DNA from: Dermanyssus gallinae
Lineage: Eukaryota; Arthropoda; Arachnida; Mesostigmata; Dermanyssidae
Reading direction: 5' to 3'
Assembly (NCBI GenBank): GCA_003439945.1
Contig: QVRM01002221.1
Location: 1 to 64,000 of the forward strand
Length of the DNA: 64,000 nucleotides
Below, piece by piece: positions 33,721-46,050 of this stretch. Numbering within the stretch: the stretch's first letter is position 1; every line of letters begins with the position of its first letter. The notes beneath the pieces are model-generated. The model made no database searches and was not told the DNA's origin. It saw only the letters and a list, made by a program, of their open reading frames with translations. The position numbers and the translations under genes were made by a program.

Positions 33721-33939
33721 TGTTTGTATCTGCTGGGCTGCCGTTGCTGATGATTACTGGTGGTACAAGTCTAGTAGTAGCAGTCTGTGTGTTTCTGTAA
33801 GTATTTGAGTGTTGATGGTTTTGTTTGTGGTGGTGGTGGCGGTGGTGATAGTTGTTGTGGAGTATAGCAGACAGAGTAACAAGCTGTAAGCAATCTATGT
33901 AGCGCTGTCGAGTAAACAACATCTGAACAAAGAGCCTCA

Positions 33940-34030
33940 CTGGATTGTTGTTGTTGTTGTCGTCGTCGTCGTCGTTGTCGTTATTGTTGTTGTGTTTTCG
34001 TTGTCGTTGTTGATGTTGTTGTTATTATTG
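33940..34030. repeat. (GTT)n/(GTC)n array
   Basis: About 90 bp of GTT and GTC units with few interruptions. Confidence 0.85.
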
Positions 34031-34734
34031 ATGTGTTTCGCCTGTCGCTGCTGCTGTTGTTGTTGATTGTGCCTGTTGGTTGTGGCGGCTTTGGGTTGTT
34101 GTTATACTTGTGTTGCGGTTGTGTGCAACTGTGTGTCTCGACGCAGAGACAGGTCAACTCCTCCTCCTCGACGTTCCCTGCCACCCGCGTTATCATTATT
34201 GTTGTCGTCGTCGTCGGCGTTGCTGCTGTCTCCGACAGTTTGTGTAGCGGCAGCCGCACCTGTACCCTGTTCTGTTGTTACTTATCACGATTGATTTGTT
34301 GCTACTGCTGCTGTTGTTGTTGCTACTGCTGCTGTTTTGCACTCTACTGTTGCTGCTGCTAATGTTGTTTTTGTTGCTGTTGTTGTTGTTGTGTCAGTGT
34401 TGGCACGCTACGTGTACTTGTTGCTGAAGCTACAAGTTGTGAGCACAACTTATTCGTGGTGTGCAGCTTGACGTGACGACAACGGGATTGACGGCAGTGG
34501 CGGCAGCAATAGCGGTCGTCTTCGTCGTCGTCGTCAATCACAAGCATCAATAATATCGACACCCCAACAACAACAACAACAATTCGCCACCACAGCAACC
34601 ATACGTTCAGCGTTGCCATCGACAATATTAAACTTTCCATAATCAGGCCCGCTGAGGCACCCGCAAACCTACAGCACTGGCCTGTCTATCTACCTACGTA
34701 CCGCCTATGCTATGATGTGGGTGTTGTGCTTTAA

Positions 34735-34962
34735 TAAACACGACAACAACAACAACAACAAGCAACACTTAACTAGTTTGGTGCAGCCATCACTACTACT
34801 ACTATTAGAGTAGTAATGATAATTGTGAGTTGTAACCAGGCGGTAACGATAACAACAACCAATCATGCAAATATAAACAGCAACAACAACAACTACATAA
34901 ACAACAACCAATCAAGCAAACATAAACAGCAACAACAACAACAACTACTGTGGCGACGCCGG
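34735..34962. repeat. (CAA)n arrays with a duplicated 60-bp unit
   Basis: AACAACCAATCA(T/A)GCAAA.ATAAACAGCAACAACAAC occurs at about 34853 and 34910, so the CAA tract has been copied together with its flank. Confidence 0.75.
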
Positions 34963-35325
34963 CTGCCCAACGGGTGTCAGTACGGGTGTCGAACTAAATA
35001 ATAGTCTACTATCTACCGTTTATGTCGTACGTAATTGATGCATGCAGGCCAGCATGTAACGGAGAACTAAAAAAACAAGAGAGAGATAAGAAAGAAGATG
35101 GTAAAGAAACGAGAGACACAACACCAACGAAAGAAACAACGCCACAACCGCGAACAACTTTGAACGACAACTAACAATCGTTCGATGGGAATAGGGCACA
35201 AAGACCGAGAGCGTCAACCGAACATTCAGTAGCAGAAGAAGAAAAAGACAAAACCCCCGCCGCAGCAAATACCTAGCAAACACCCAACGACGACCGAGCT
35301 AGTAGTCACCGTCAAACGACGACGA

Positions 35326-35420
35326 CGACAACAATATCCCTCTGTCCGTCCACCCCCCAACGACAATACCCCTCTGTCCGTCCACCCCAAACGACAATAC
35401 CCCTCTGTCTGTCCGTGCGT
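35326..35420. repeat. About 31-bp tandem repeat, three copies
   Basis: ACGACAATACCCCTCTGTCCGTCCACCCC or a close variant is repeated three times with small length differences. Its reverse complement gives the frame repeating TEGYC seen on the - strand. Confidence 0.8.
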
Positions 35421-36632
35421 TTGTCCGTCCACTCAGCCGTAACCCCCGGGCCCCGCGAAATTGTTGAGGGGGGGAAAGGGAGGCATCTCGCCGACGAACG
35501 GTGTGCCATTGTAGCAGTGTTCGGAGCCTATTGCCAAATCCAAATCCAAAGAGTTGTTTGGCCGCTGTGACCTGTGAACAACCACCACCTGTTGATTGTG
35601 CTGTGTGCCGGTACGAATCCGTTCAGCGCCACGGTGAGCAGCGCCATTACGCCAAGCTGGGTTCTTCTTCATCATCGAGGGCTGTGGCTGCGGAGTTCAC
35701 TAGCAATCATTATTATGCTGCTGCTGCTGTTGTTAAGACTATGATTGTTGCTGCTGCTGCTGCTGCTAATATGGATATTGGCCACACCATGACCACCGTC
35801 GTTTGATCGTGTATTCGTGCCTTCGTTCGGCTCTTTTCGCTTGCATTGCAGAGTTCTGTTCTGGAGCTTGACTACGATCGACATCACTGATATGGATGTG
35901 CTGTGTGTTGGTATTGAGTGAGGAGGAACCCAAGGAACAGTCACACGAGAGAGAGGAAGCCGCCTCCGGTGGAGACGACGTCGACGAATAACAAGAAAAA
36001 CAACAACAACAACAGCAGCAGCAAGAGTACATTATTGTGTTGCTTGCAGTATTTGTTGTTACACTGTGCTCGTCGCTGCTATCACATATCGTTATCAGCG
36101 TTATCATTAACAGTTTTCTCATTATCATCAGCAGCAGCATCATCGCCATCATCATCACCATTATCATCATCGTTGTAGTGGTGGTAGTTGTGGCAATCGT
36201 AATAGTCGACACTCGGCATCTCGTTTCCGCTCGACTCTACTATCAAGGGCTTAGCATCGTTTCCGCTCGTTTCAAGGCGGTTGTTCCACCGCAGAGGAGG
36301 ATAACCGCATGATGGACCACTCACCTCCACCTCCACCTCCAGCTCCACCACCTCGAACAGCCCCACCACCACGGCCGCCCCTGCTGCCGCCCCTGCTGCT
36401 GCTGGCGCCTCGTCGTCGACAACGACGACGACGCTTAAGCGAGGAACACTGGGCAGCTTCACTTTGCAGCTTCAGCAAAGCTTGGGATCGATCGGTCGAC
36501 GGCCCAAGACGACCCCTTTCTCTGCGGCCGCGCTCTCTGCCTGCCCCTGGTTCCGTCTCGCCCTCGCTCTCTCTCTCCACCCGCCGCCTCGCCTGATCGC
36601 GTCGTCCCTCCCGATCGGCCCCGAACAGTCGT

Positions 36633-36666
36633 CAGTCAGTTAGTCAGTCAGGCAGGCAGTCAGTAG
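36633..36666 (+). promoter_or_regulatory. Cluster of arthropod Initiator-like TCAGT motifs
   Basis: TCAGT occurs four times within about 35 bp (GTCAGTCAGTTAGTCAGTCAGGCAGGCAGTCAGT). TCAGT is the core of the arthropod Pol II Initiator. The position, about 2.7 kb upstream of the Gap1 start codon and beside a GC-rich block (36300-36600), makes it a candidate start region. No TATA box was identified, and simple-repeat origin is equally possible. Confidence 0.25.
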
Positions 36667-36909
36667 TAACAGCAGTACTCATCATCAGCTGTTTGGATGA
36701 TATCGATCGGCTTTTTGCTGCCATCACACTGCTGCTGATGCTGCTGTAAATGGTGTTGGTGGTGTCGCTACAGCTGCTGCTGTTTCTGACTGTTTGCCGC
36801 GCTTCCGATACGACACGGGGTGGAGCCGAGTTGTCTATCATCATAGTGTTATCATCTGAGTTATCATCATCATCATCATCATAGAGTAGCGTATCATCTA
36901 GAGAGAGAG

Positions 36910-36930
<21 letters not shown>

Positions 36931-36946
<16 letters not shown>
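36931..36946. repeat. (CT)n tract
   Basis: CT repeats over about 40 bp (36907-36946) with one gap. The complement gives the poly-Arg/Glu frame on the - strand. Confidence 0.7.
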
Positions 36947-36949
<3 letters not shown>

Positions 36950-37564
36950 CCAGACCATTCAACTCGGCAAACCTGTAGTCGACGATAAAAGACTGGCGAT
37001 AGGCGCCCGCTCAACACCAGCGTAGATCAATAACGAAAAGAAGAAAGATCGATCACGAAACGAGCCCGACCTTCGAACGTTACGTTCATCGGTGGTTGTT
37101 GTCGTTGTGGTTGTTGGTATGAGTGTTGTTGTGGATGTTGGAAGCCGAGGCCCAGTCCTCCTTCACACTTAGTCTTCAATAACCAGTTGTATCAAGCCAC
37201 GACGAAGCTTCATCGTCAACAAGCAAGCCAACAAAACAAGACAGCGTCCTCTGTCGTACGTGATGAACAAACATCCTTGCACAATCTCGCCTCACATCGT
37301 GAGCGCCGAGTAGCGGAGAAGTCTCTCCGGTGCGCTAGTGTTTATCGATCGCTGAGTTGTTGTTATTGTTGTTGAGCGCATTCAGTGACCGCCGTTCCCG
37401 CTCCACAACGCGTAATTTTCCATTTGTTTCTTTTTTGTTTGTTTGTTTTTTTCTTGACTACGAAGTGTCTCCGTTTTTCCTTCCAGCTCGTCGTCCGCCG
37501 TACTGTGTGTGTGAGGTGTGCTTATGTCAGCAAAGCTAAGCTAAGCAGCAAGTATAAAGATCAT

Positions 37565-37630
37565 CTTATTCGTCTTCATCATCATCATCTTCTTCTTATT
37601 CGTCTTCATCATCATCATCTTCTTCTTATT
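37565..37630. repeat. 30-bp tandem duplication
   Basis: CTTATTCGTCTTCATCATCATCATCTTCTT occurs twice in direct succession, followed by a partial third CTTATTCTTC. Confidence 0.9.
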
Positions 37631-39390
37631 CTTCATTACGCCTTCATTACTTCATCCATGCTCTGGCCAACTTCGCCGAAGCCAGGCGCTGCTGGATACG
37701 CTAACGCTAGAGCTAGAATTCGCTACTAGAAGCCTACGTAATACAACTACAACCACAACAACTACTACTACCACTACGTAACGTAAGGTACATCCAAGAA
37801 ACGCGTCTGGCCGACACGGATAACACTACTAAGCATTACGGTAACGAACAGACATCGAGCGAACACCACCGACCAGTGAGTGAGTGAGTCCAGTGAAAAA
37901 GGACATACAAATCATACGACGGATACATTGCTCATACGGCTTTGATTGTCAGCTGGTGGTGCTGTGTCGAGTGCAGTGCGTCATTCAGTGAGATGGTGAT
38001 GATCATGCGGCTGATGTTGGTGATAATTATGACTGCTGATGAATTGCGTGCACCTCATAAGTGATGATGGTTGTTATGATGATGATGGTGATGACGATGA
38101 TGAGGAGTTGATTTAGTAGTGATGAGTGGACCTAAGTGAAGTTCTGCCTGTCAGCGTGTGTATCTGTGTGTTTGCGTGTGTCTCTGTCCTGTGTTGGTGG
38201 CAAGCTAGCCTTCTCGTGGGATATTTACCAGCTGCACCCTCAGCCAACCACCGCTACGATTATGGTTCTGTGGAGTTCGCCAACAATACTGTCGTCGTCG
38301 TCGTCCATATAAATATTATTATTAGTCGTGGTTGTTGTGTTATTAAAGTCTCAGTCTATAGTCTTATAGTCAGGTTGTGTCGCCTGCTTCAGCATCATCA
38401 TTATCATCATATTGGTCAACTACTAACTCAACGAACGCTTGGCGGCGTCACTTCACCGGGTTTCACCCCGTCACACCGTCATGTCAACGACGCCCATTGT
38501 CGCCATTTGCCAATTGCTGGCTGGTGCCGGCTTGTGCGAACAACAACCGCTACAACAACAACAGCAACAACAGCAACATTGCAACACCATCAACAACAAC
38601 AACGACAGTAACAATAACAGCAGCAGCAGCATCAAGAGGAGACCCGTGTGGCCGATGATCGTGAATGGGATGATGAGAAACGGTAGTGACCCAGAGCACC
38701 GAAGCTGCAGCAGTAGCATCATTGACAGAAGCAGTGTAACATTTGCACAGTGAACCGGGCGCTGGCTGCACAGTGAACTGGGAACTTGGTTTTGACTGGC
38801 TCACTGGCTGAAGCGAGTTCCGGACCCCGACCGTACCGCACCCGACGCTCAAAGACGACGCTGCCTTTGTTCCGTCGTGTGTCGCGTTGGTTAGTTGTGC
38901 TCGGTTGTTGTTTTCTGTTAAACTTGTTGTTTTCTTTAGTAGTTTGTCGTTGTTGTTGTTGTTGTGCATCTAGAGGATTCAAGCAATACACGAAACAAGA
39001 CCAAGATCAAGAAGAAGAAACATCAGAGGAAACAGAAGAAGAACAAGAAGAAAACATCATAGGAAACAGAAGACGAAGAAGAAGAAAAAGAAAACATCAG
39101 AGGAAACAGCAGAAGAAAAAACATTGTCAAACAAAACAACAAAATATCACCGTCAGAAACTGAGGGCAGAGAAAAGCGGGCCAGAAAAACAGAGATACCG
39201 CGATCGTCGAGTTGCAATCGTTGGTATTGTTGTGGTTGTTGCTGTTGTTGTTGCCGCCTGCTTACTGCTGCTTCTGCGGTTATTGTTGCTTTTGCCGCTT
39301 CGTCGTTATTGTTGACGATTTGGATGTTGTTGCTGTTGTTGTTGTGTTCATATTGTGGAACCGCACTTGTGTGTATGGGGTGGATTGCGT

Positions 39391-39520
39391 ATGGAGATGG
39401 CCAGCACAATGGCCTGGACTACAGCAACAACGACAACAACAACGACAACGACAACAACATCTTCGACTGCGTCCAACGGAGACCAGGTTCGAACGATCGA
39501 GAAATTGGCCGTCATCTTTG
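39391..39520 (+). CDS. Gap1: GAP1-family Ras GTPase-activating protein, first coding exon
   Basis: The exon has an in-frame stop (TGA at 39313) upstream. ATGs lie at 39391, 39397 and 39409; the second has the better context (GAGATGG). It encodes about 43 residues: a short N-terminus, a Thr run written by ACA/ACG repeats, then a GDQVRTIEKLAVIF block, ending with the first base of a Gly codon. The donor is G|GTAAGTT, phase 1. Joined to 54342-54465 it gives VIFG|EAKNLP, matching the start of the first C2 domain of RASA3/Gap1 (IGEAKNLP in family members). The protein stimulates Ras GTP hydrolysis at membranes. The Thr run is low-complexity and may vary in length. The exon assignment rests on phase, donor and the join, because the exon itself has little conserved sequence. 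Confidence 0.68.
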
Positions 39521-40259
39521 GTAAGTTCTACTACTTTTTTTTTTTTTAATATTAGGGTTTTATTTACATAACCATATTCCAGCGGTACACTTTCGTTTTG
39601 CATCACTGAACGCAAGTTCTACTACTACCATTACTACTACTGCTACTACCAGCCACTAACTAGTAGGTGATGATGATGATTATGATGAGTGACCATTGCA
39701 TTGCTCACATACGTACACACATACACCATTCACTGGCCCGACGAGAGGTGATTAGACTCTGTTAGCCGCCGTTCATTATTAGTCGCTCGTTGTTGCGGTT
39801 GGTTATCTAATCGACCATCTTACACCGTTAGTTAACAATTTAATCTGCGAATGTATTTAATTACCTGATAACTGATTGTGCGGCTTCGGTTGCTGCTGCC
39901 GCTGCTGCTATTACTCCGCCGCCTGTGGATGGCTGGGCACTCGGTGTATGCTGTGCTTCTAGCAGCGTTTTTTTTGGTTTTTGTTAAATGCTATTGCTTC
40001 TGTTTTATAGCTAATAATATTGCTGCTGTGCGGTTTATTAGTGCGGAGCAGCTACGGACGGTGCGCGCATAGATGTGATGTTATCGGTGTGTAATCTACA
40101 AACGATTATACGACTTTATTTGCACTATTAAGGCGATTTGCACGTATAAAGAATTATATATGTGTATATCCTCTTAATTATAGTAACTATAATTAACTTT
40201 TGTATATATATATACCTTTATTTAAATATTTCTTTTAGATATATTTATTAACCAGCATT

Positions 40260-40263
<4 letters not shown>

Positions 40264-40294
<31 letters not shown>
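40264..40294. repeat. (TA)n then (GA)n microsatellite
   Basis: TA tract followed by AGAAAGAGAGAGAGAGAG. Confidence 0.85.
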
Positions 40295-40297
<3 letters not shown>

Positions 40298-40299
40298 AG

Positions 40300-40561
40300 A
40301 GAGAGAGAGAGCATATATAGAGAATATAACTTTTCATACCTAATTATCTATTTAAGTTTTGCTTTCATAGGAGTACACATTAGTAGTTACCTCACTTTAG
40401 TTTAATGCTTTCGTTCATTGAAAGTACACCAAGTGCAATCATATTTAGGTGCACTGCATTTGTAGTATTTTAGTCTATATCGGCAAATTTTCAGAAGAAC
40501 TGGATTGAAAATGAGCATGTATTCATGTATTGGGCCGGGATCGAGCTTGTAGCTCTCGCCG

Positions 40562-40592
<31 letters not shown>

Positions 40593-42890
40593 CACTGAGT
40601 ATTTGCCTATTGTGCCTGGTTTGCGCGTCGTGGTCAAGAGACTAAAGAGATGGAGGACGAGAATGCCTCGAACACTTTGCTGAGGGAGCGAATGCGTCAA
40701 ATAACTGCCACTGATAGCCCCGTTGCCGTTTTGGACGGGCGAAAGAACGTCGACGACGTGCAATATATATATATATATATATATATACAGGCATGCATGC
40801 ATACATACATGCATATATTTTGGGAGGTTTAGGTAAAACTTGCAGTTCGGCGGACCACACTAAACACTGTTGGACTCAGGAACGGCGTTGTCCTGCCACC
40901 CTATATCGAGTAGAACGAACGCCTGTCCGCCTCCGCCTCCCGCCGATGGCTCAGGGATTTGCGACGCTAACTACGTCGGAACAAAAGCAAAGACTCTTTC
41001 TCGCACCGAAGCGTTACTCTGGGCAATGGGCCAATTGTCCGGTTTCTATCGCGCCTTATCCTTGCTCCCCTTGACGATACCGATGCGGCTGCGGATTGTC
41101 ATCCACCCATGGCCATGGGTACTGGTACTGGTACCCCGAAAATGACGCCATACAAACGTTCGTCCCACCGTCGTCCCGTTCCACATATTCTCGAAATATG
41201 CGCAGTACCCAAGCGTGTGTACGAGTTATCATCTTTTGGCATTTGACGCTGTGCCAATTTGACGCGTATGGTACTCTCGGAAGCTGACCCAGACCTCAAG
41301 ACCTGCTTGAGGTGGCTGGTCAACCTTTTATGTGCTCTCTCTCTCTCTCTTGAAGAACGGCATGCCGGCATGCGTAACAAAACGACGATATCACATTCCG
41401 ATCAACATACGATCGGCGTTGCTGCCTGTTTAAGCATTCGGTAAAAAGTCGTTAGCCTGAACAGGGTGTGTTCAGTATTTCGGACAATTACCAGCAGCTG
41501 ATACGGTTTTTGTCTCTTTCCTTGATTGTATATGCATGTCCTACATGGTTTCCTGACTTTTGGTGTGCTTGTCAATGAGAAAAGCGATTAGTTTTTGCGT
41601 TTTTGATGCGAATGTATTTATACAGTCTGATACTTTGATTTGAGTTACGTATTGAGCAATCGTTAGCACCTATCGTATCTTGTGCTGTACAAACATGTTG
41701 TTCTCGTCCGTCATACATTTCAGTGTATTCGTGTCGATGTTCGTACTTTAGGTCCGATTCTCGTAAAGAAGGAGATTCACTCTTAATTACCAAGCCAAAT
41801 GGTCTCTTTTTTTCTTGTGTGATGATAGTCTCGTAGTATAGTGTGCAAGGAAAGGGAGGAACTTCTTACGTTTTTTCGTACTTCTCCGTTTTGTTCTGGG
41901 TGTTTGGTGTTTTTTTTTCTCTAAATTTCTACGACGTAGATAGGTATGGCAGCCGATTGTGTTTCGTTTGCTCTCCTATGTACTGGCCGCCGTCATCATT
42001 GATTTTGTTGTTGTTGTTATTGTTGTTAAAACTGATCTGAAGTAAGCATGCGCTTGAAGAGAGACAGAGGGAACAAAATAGAAAGAGAGATATAGAGAGA
42101 CAGGAAGGCAACAAGCCAAAGAAAGCCAAACATATCCCGGAACGTTGCCAGACAACAGAATCTTGACGTATCTCGTGTTTCGTCTTAAAACTTACTGAAC
42201 AATATCTTTGAGCAGGGCGAGCATACGACATCTATCTGGCCCTGAATGGAGACGACACGCGGATGCGATCACAGTTAGATGGCCACTACCGTCATTGTAG
42301 TAGTAGTAGTAGTTGTTGAGGTTGTCATTGTTATTGTTGTTGGTACAACAGTGGACCTACGAATGCGAATCCGTTTTTTATTCGACCAATTGCAGTTTTT
42401 ATTGCTATATGTTTCGCGTCAGAAGTAGGAGTTGTGTAGAGGAGTAATGATCGAATTTTCACTGTGTTTATCGCGATAATAATAATACTAATAATACTAA
42501 TAATAATAATAACAACCAACAAAAACAACAACAACAACCACTCTGTAAAATCTACAAATTTAACTCGGCAGAAAATTGAGCTCGGCCGGCCTGAATGATG
42601 TATTTTACCGTAGATTGGTGTTGTTCGTAGATATGGGCCAATATTTGAGGCACTTTATCTGTTCGGCCATCATTTAATGTGCCCATGTGTTGGTATATAT
42701 ATTTATAATCTCGATCTTTGTATATCCGGTATTGAATCGTGTGTTCGACCTGAGGCGACACATGCTGTTAGATGAAGGAGAAGCCGAACTTTTTGAGATT
42801 TGCTTGTTTGGCCGGCGTACAGTGGACACCGTAAATAGACACTGTATTGCCCTACTCTACCATGTATGGATGATTTAGAGTTGTAAAGAA
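40300..42890. other. Intronic DNA without recognised features
   Basis: Includes CA/TA tracts near 40562-40591 and 40762-40786, a 500-bp GC-richer stretch (40850-41400) with no recognisable protein, GTT tracts at 42001-42025 and 42330-42342, and an ATA/CAA stretch at 42476-42540. Confidence 0.45.
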
Positions 42891-42936
42891 TGTTGTGTAC
42901 CTATGTACATATAGCATCTCGGAAAATATGTTGACT

Positions 42937-42940
<4 letters not shown>

Positions 42941-42970
<30 letters not shown>
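42941..42970. repeat. (TA)n microsatellite
   Basis: TA tract of about 28 bp. Confidence 0.85.
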
Positions 42971-42971
<1 letters not shown>

Positions 42972-43106
42972 GCATTACGATATATTAGGAGCGGCGTCGT
43001 CAGCACCCTGCGGTATGTTAGTGCTCAAAGGGAGCGTAGACACGCTCTGTTCAATAAGTGATCATGGTAAACCGCTGACTGCTTAGATCAGATCATCTCC
43101 GTCTAA

Positions 43107-43108
<2 letters not shown>

Positions 43109-43165
<57 letters not shown>

Positions 43166-43166
43166 C
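43109..43166. repeat. (TA)n microsatellite
   Basis: TA tract with one TTTATA interruption. Confidence 0.9.
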
Positions 43167-43306
43167 GGCTAGATAGTGTTTGTCTCTACAAACTCCTTTG
43201 CGGGGTATATATGCGGTGATACATGTGTCCTTATACATACGTACTTAGAGATATGTGCTTAGACTGCTCGAAGAGACATTTCGGTGACAGTCTGTTCTTC
43301 GTTCTA

Positions 43307-43346
<40 letters not shown>

Positions 43347-43350
43347 TACA
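43307..43350. repeat. (TA)n microsatellite
   Basis: TA tract ending in ACATATATACATACAT. Confidence 0.9.
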
Positions 43351-44070
43351 TACATTGGGTATGTAAGGCTATCGTCAGAGGAGCGGTAAGCGGGCGTCGA
43401 TTTACTAGAATTGGTGACGCTTTTCACCTAGCATTAGCGGCACTAACATGTGCGGTTTTGAGTATAGTGGTAGGTGCAAAACGCGTACACCGTTTCTCTG
43501 TGCACATGCACGCACTTGTATGCTTATTGTGCCTATCATACGCTTATCATATATATAATGGATATAATGTATATCATCATCGCAATGATGTCGCTCATAT
43601 TGAATATGTACATAATATTGACCGTTGTCAGCTGTTGTCAGCTACACCGTTGTCAGCTGTTCTCGGCATGTTATTCGCGAGAGAGGCAGTGCAGTGATCT
43701 CTTCGGTTCGGGCCAGACAGGCAGGATGCATGATGCTTCGTACACGCCTGAGAGCACAGTCGACAGACGCAGACTCCGTGTCCTCCTCGTGGAAGTTCGT
43801 ATTCGAACAGGCCAGGTGATGATAGCCTAGATGAAGTATTATATATCTGGCATAGACGTGGCGATTGTCACTCACATGCAAGACCAGGCCAGAGGTGAGA
43901 GAGACACTGAAAATATATCCAGGTCTTCAATCTCTCGTCGGAATTGTTCAACTTTATTTGCCCATTCCGAAATTACATATATAGGGGCTGATCTACAACT
44001 GGTCGTTGTTTGTCTAATGCATTTATGTTCCGAGATCCTTATAATATATGCATGAGCTCCCTCTGCTGTC
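43351..44070. other. Intronic DNA without recognised features
   Basis: Several open frames of 60-137 codons exist on both strands but none has a recognisable domain. Includes a TGTCAGCTGTTGTCAGCTACACCGTTGTCAGCTGTT short repeat near 43625. Confidence 0.45.
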
Positions 44071-44071
44071 C

Positions 44072-44108
<37 letters not shown>
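44072..44108. repeat. (TA)n microsatellite
   Basis: TA tract of about 36 bp. Confidence 0.9.
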
Positions 44109-44112
<4 letters not shown>

Positions 44113-44408
44113 GCTTATTTTTGTTTAGCTTGTTAAGAGGCCTGCATTTACATAATTGTCATCGACCTACTATAGTTAGCTATTGTTACAATGTATTCCA
44201 GTGTACTCGAATCGGCCCGAGCAGAACAGAGAGCCATCTCGGATAGGTCGGTCACAGCCGGGAAGGCCGGGCGTTCGTGTAACGCATCCGTTGCTAGATT
44301 TGCCTTGTGGGTCGCCTGGGTCACTTTTTTTTCATTATGTCAACCCAAAGACGCGCACACATGAATATATGAACTTTTATATTACATGAATATATGAACT
44401 ATTATATA

Positions 44409-44409
44409 C

Positions 44410-44451
<42 letters not shown>
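44409..44451. repeat. (TA)n microsatellite
   Basis: TA tract preceded by a duplicated ATGAATATATGAACT. Confidence 0.9.
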
Positions 44452-44454
<3 letters not shown>

Positions 44455-44989
44455 GTGTGCTACATTCCGGTGCGACGAAGGGGCAAAACTATGAGCCGTG
44501 ACCACTCTCGTCATAAACTGTTCAACGTCAACGATAGATAGATACACGTAGAAGTTTGCAGGTGTTCGGGCTTTAAAAACTTCAAACAACTCATGCTCGG
44601 CCTGATGTGATATATTCTTGTCTCGAGCGGAAATTGCTGCTGCCGTCGCTCGCGTCACTCACTCACACAAAGCGAATACACGCCGCCGAGAGACAAGACC
44701 GTACGAGGAAAAGCAACCGGGCAGGGGCGACGCGGCGCCGGTTTACGTATGAATGAAGCGTTGAGACCTGACGGAAGAGCTGCCGAACTCCAAGGGCATT
44801 CAACAGACATTGGCAAGAACGGTGTTATTAAACGAGAAACAACCAGATTTTATGGCCACACCACCGCCACCTCAATAACTGTATCCGCGCGCCATAAAGT
44901 CCGATTCTTCGTGTCTGAACAAAGCAGAGAGCATGATATGTCGTCCACGCATCATATATAAATACCAATATGTAAAAAGCCAGTGTTAA

Positions 44990-46050
44990 TTTAAGTTATT
45001 ATTATTATTAGGTTGGACATAATGTAATTTACATGTTTAGATGTGTTTGTAAATGCCCGCCGCGCCTCTGATAAGTCTGCTTTGTTTACAAAAAAAAGAC
45101 AGTGGAATCTTCGAGAGCTTCGTAAAGTGATCTCATTCGTTGTTCGTTTGCTACATACATTCTGTCAAAATGTACAGCGAAAGATCCTAGTTACATGCAG
45201 CAATTTTTTTATGCGTTTTTTTGAAGGCCTTACTGCTAAGAAATCGGTCCGAATAATTTGGAGCGTATTCGCCGAGAACAGCATTTCAAAACTTTGTGCT
45301 TTGACATATTGTTCGCCAAGTTAAGCTTTCTAGATGAAGCCCGTTCTAGAAGGCCTATTACGCTCAACGAAGACCACTTGAGCGAAACTGTGACACAGAA
45401 TCCTCCATGAGCCATGAGAGCCATGTGATTAGCCATGGCCTTCGGGGTGTGTTATGCAATCATCGTTATTTGCTTTCGCGCCCATAGTTTGGTGTCAAAG
45501 TTAAACCGATGGGTACCTCATGATTTGAATGAAAGCAACAAAGTGAAGCGTTTAGCAAATCTTATTTCTTCCTGGCTTGCCAGAAATGATGCGTGTCGGT
45601 TATTGGATTAAGTTGATGGCTGTGACTAATAATTGTTGTTTTCTTTATGACAATGTGAAACGGGAAAGACGCTAAAGAGACTAGCCTATTGTGATCAGTT
45701 TGAGACCGAGTTTTTGCCACCTTCCAGAGGAGGAGACACATTCTCGTGAATCGAAGGGGTGTGTTATCTTCCACCAGGACAACGCGAGGTCGTGTGTGAG
45801 TTTACCAGCCTCCGCAGTATAGCGAGCGCATATTCCTTTGGGAAAATGTTCACCGGACATCGTACCGTTACCACCTATTCAGACGTCAGTAGTACTACTA
45901 TCAGTGACTGAACATTTCTAGTTAATCTCAATCGTGGGCGTCAACAGTAGATTCAGTACGTATCTGGGGTGAAATGCTTGCAATCCGCAGTTAAATTTTG
46001 TCGAATAAAACTTGTGTTTTCGGACGTATTACAGTGTAGGAAAGCGTCGT
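44990..46050 (+). mobile_element. Mariner relic
   Basis: The element starts near TTAGGTTGGACATAATGTAATT, similar to mariner termini. Three-frame reading on + gives, in order: LDEARSRRPITLNEDHLSE (about 45332, the GRP linker region); SKLNRWVPHDLNESNKVKRL and SSWLARNDACR (about 45500-45600, the WVPHEL and catalytic lead-in); NNCCFLYDNVKRERR (about 45630); and CVIFHQDNARS (about 45760, second catalytic block). Frameshifts and stops separate the blocks. The right terminus was not identified, so the end is approximate. Confidence 0.75.

Larger units (their letters stand above)
31020..39390 (+). other. Triplet-rich island upstream of Gap1: probable promoter and 5' UTR region
   Basis: About 8 kb of (GTT)n, (CAA)n, (GCT)n and (ATC)n tracts in GC-richer DNA with CpG. 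The only transposon remnant seen is a SINE fragment at 32202-32267. It ends at the first coding exon of the Ras-GAP gene, so it probably contains the transcription start and one or more non-coding exons. The start site cannot be placed from sequence alone. Frames such as 31198-31584 (with a Gln run), 33416-33940 (-), 35766-36212 (-), 36309-36596 and 38126-38611 are low-complexity read-throughs and are not called as genes. Confidence 0.45.

Noticed and set aside
36272..36596. Pro-rich and Arg/Gly-rich frames on opposite strands
   Set aside because: Both come from the same CCACC/GCC-rich stretch; composition explains them.
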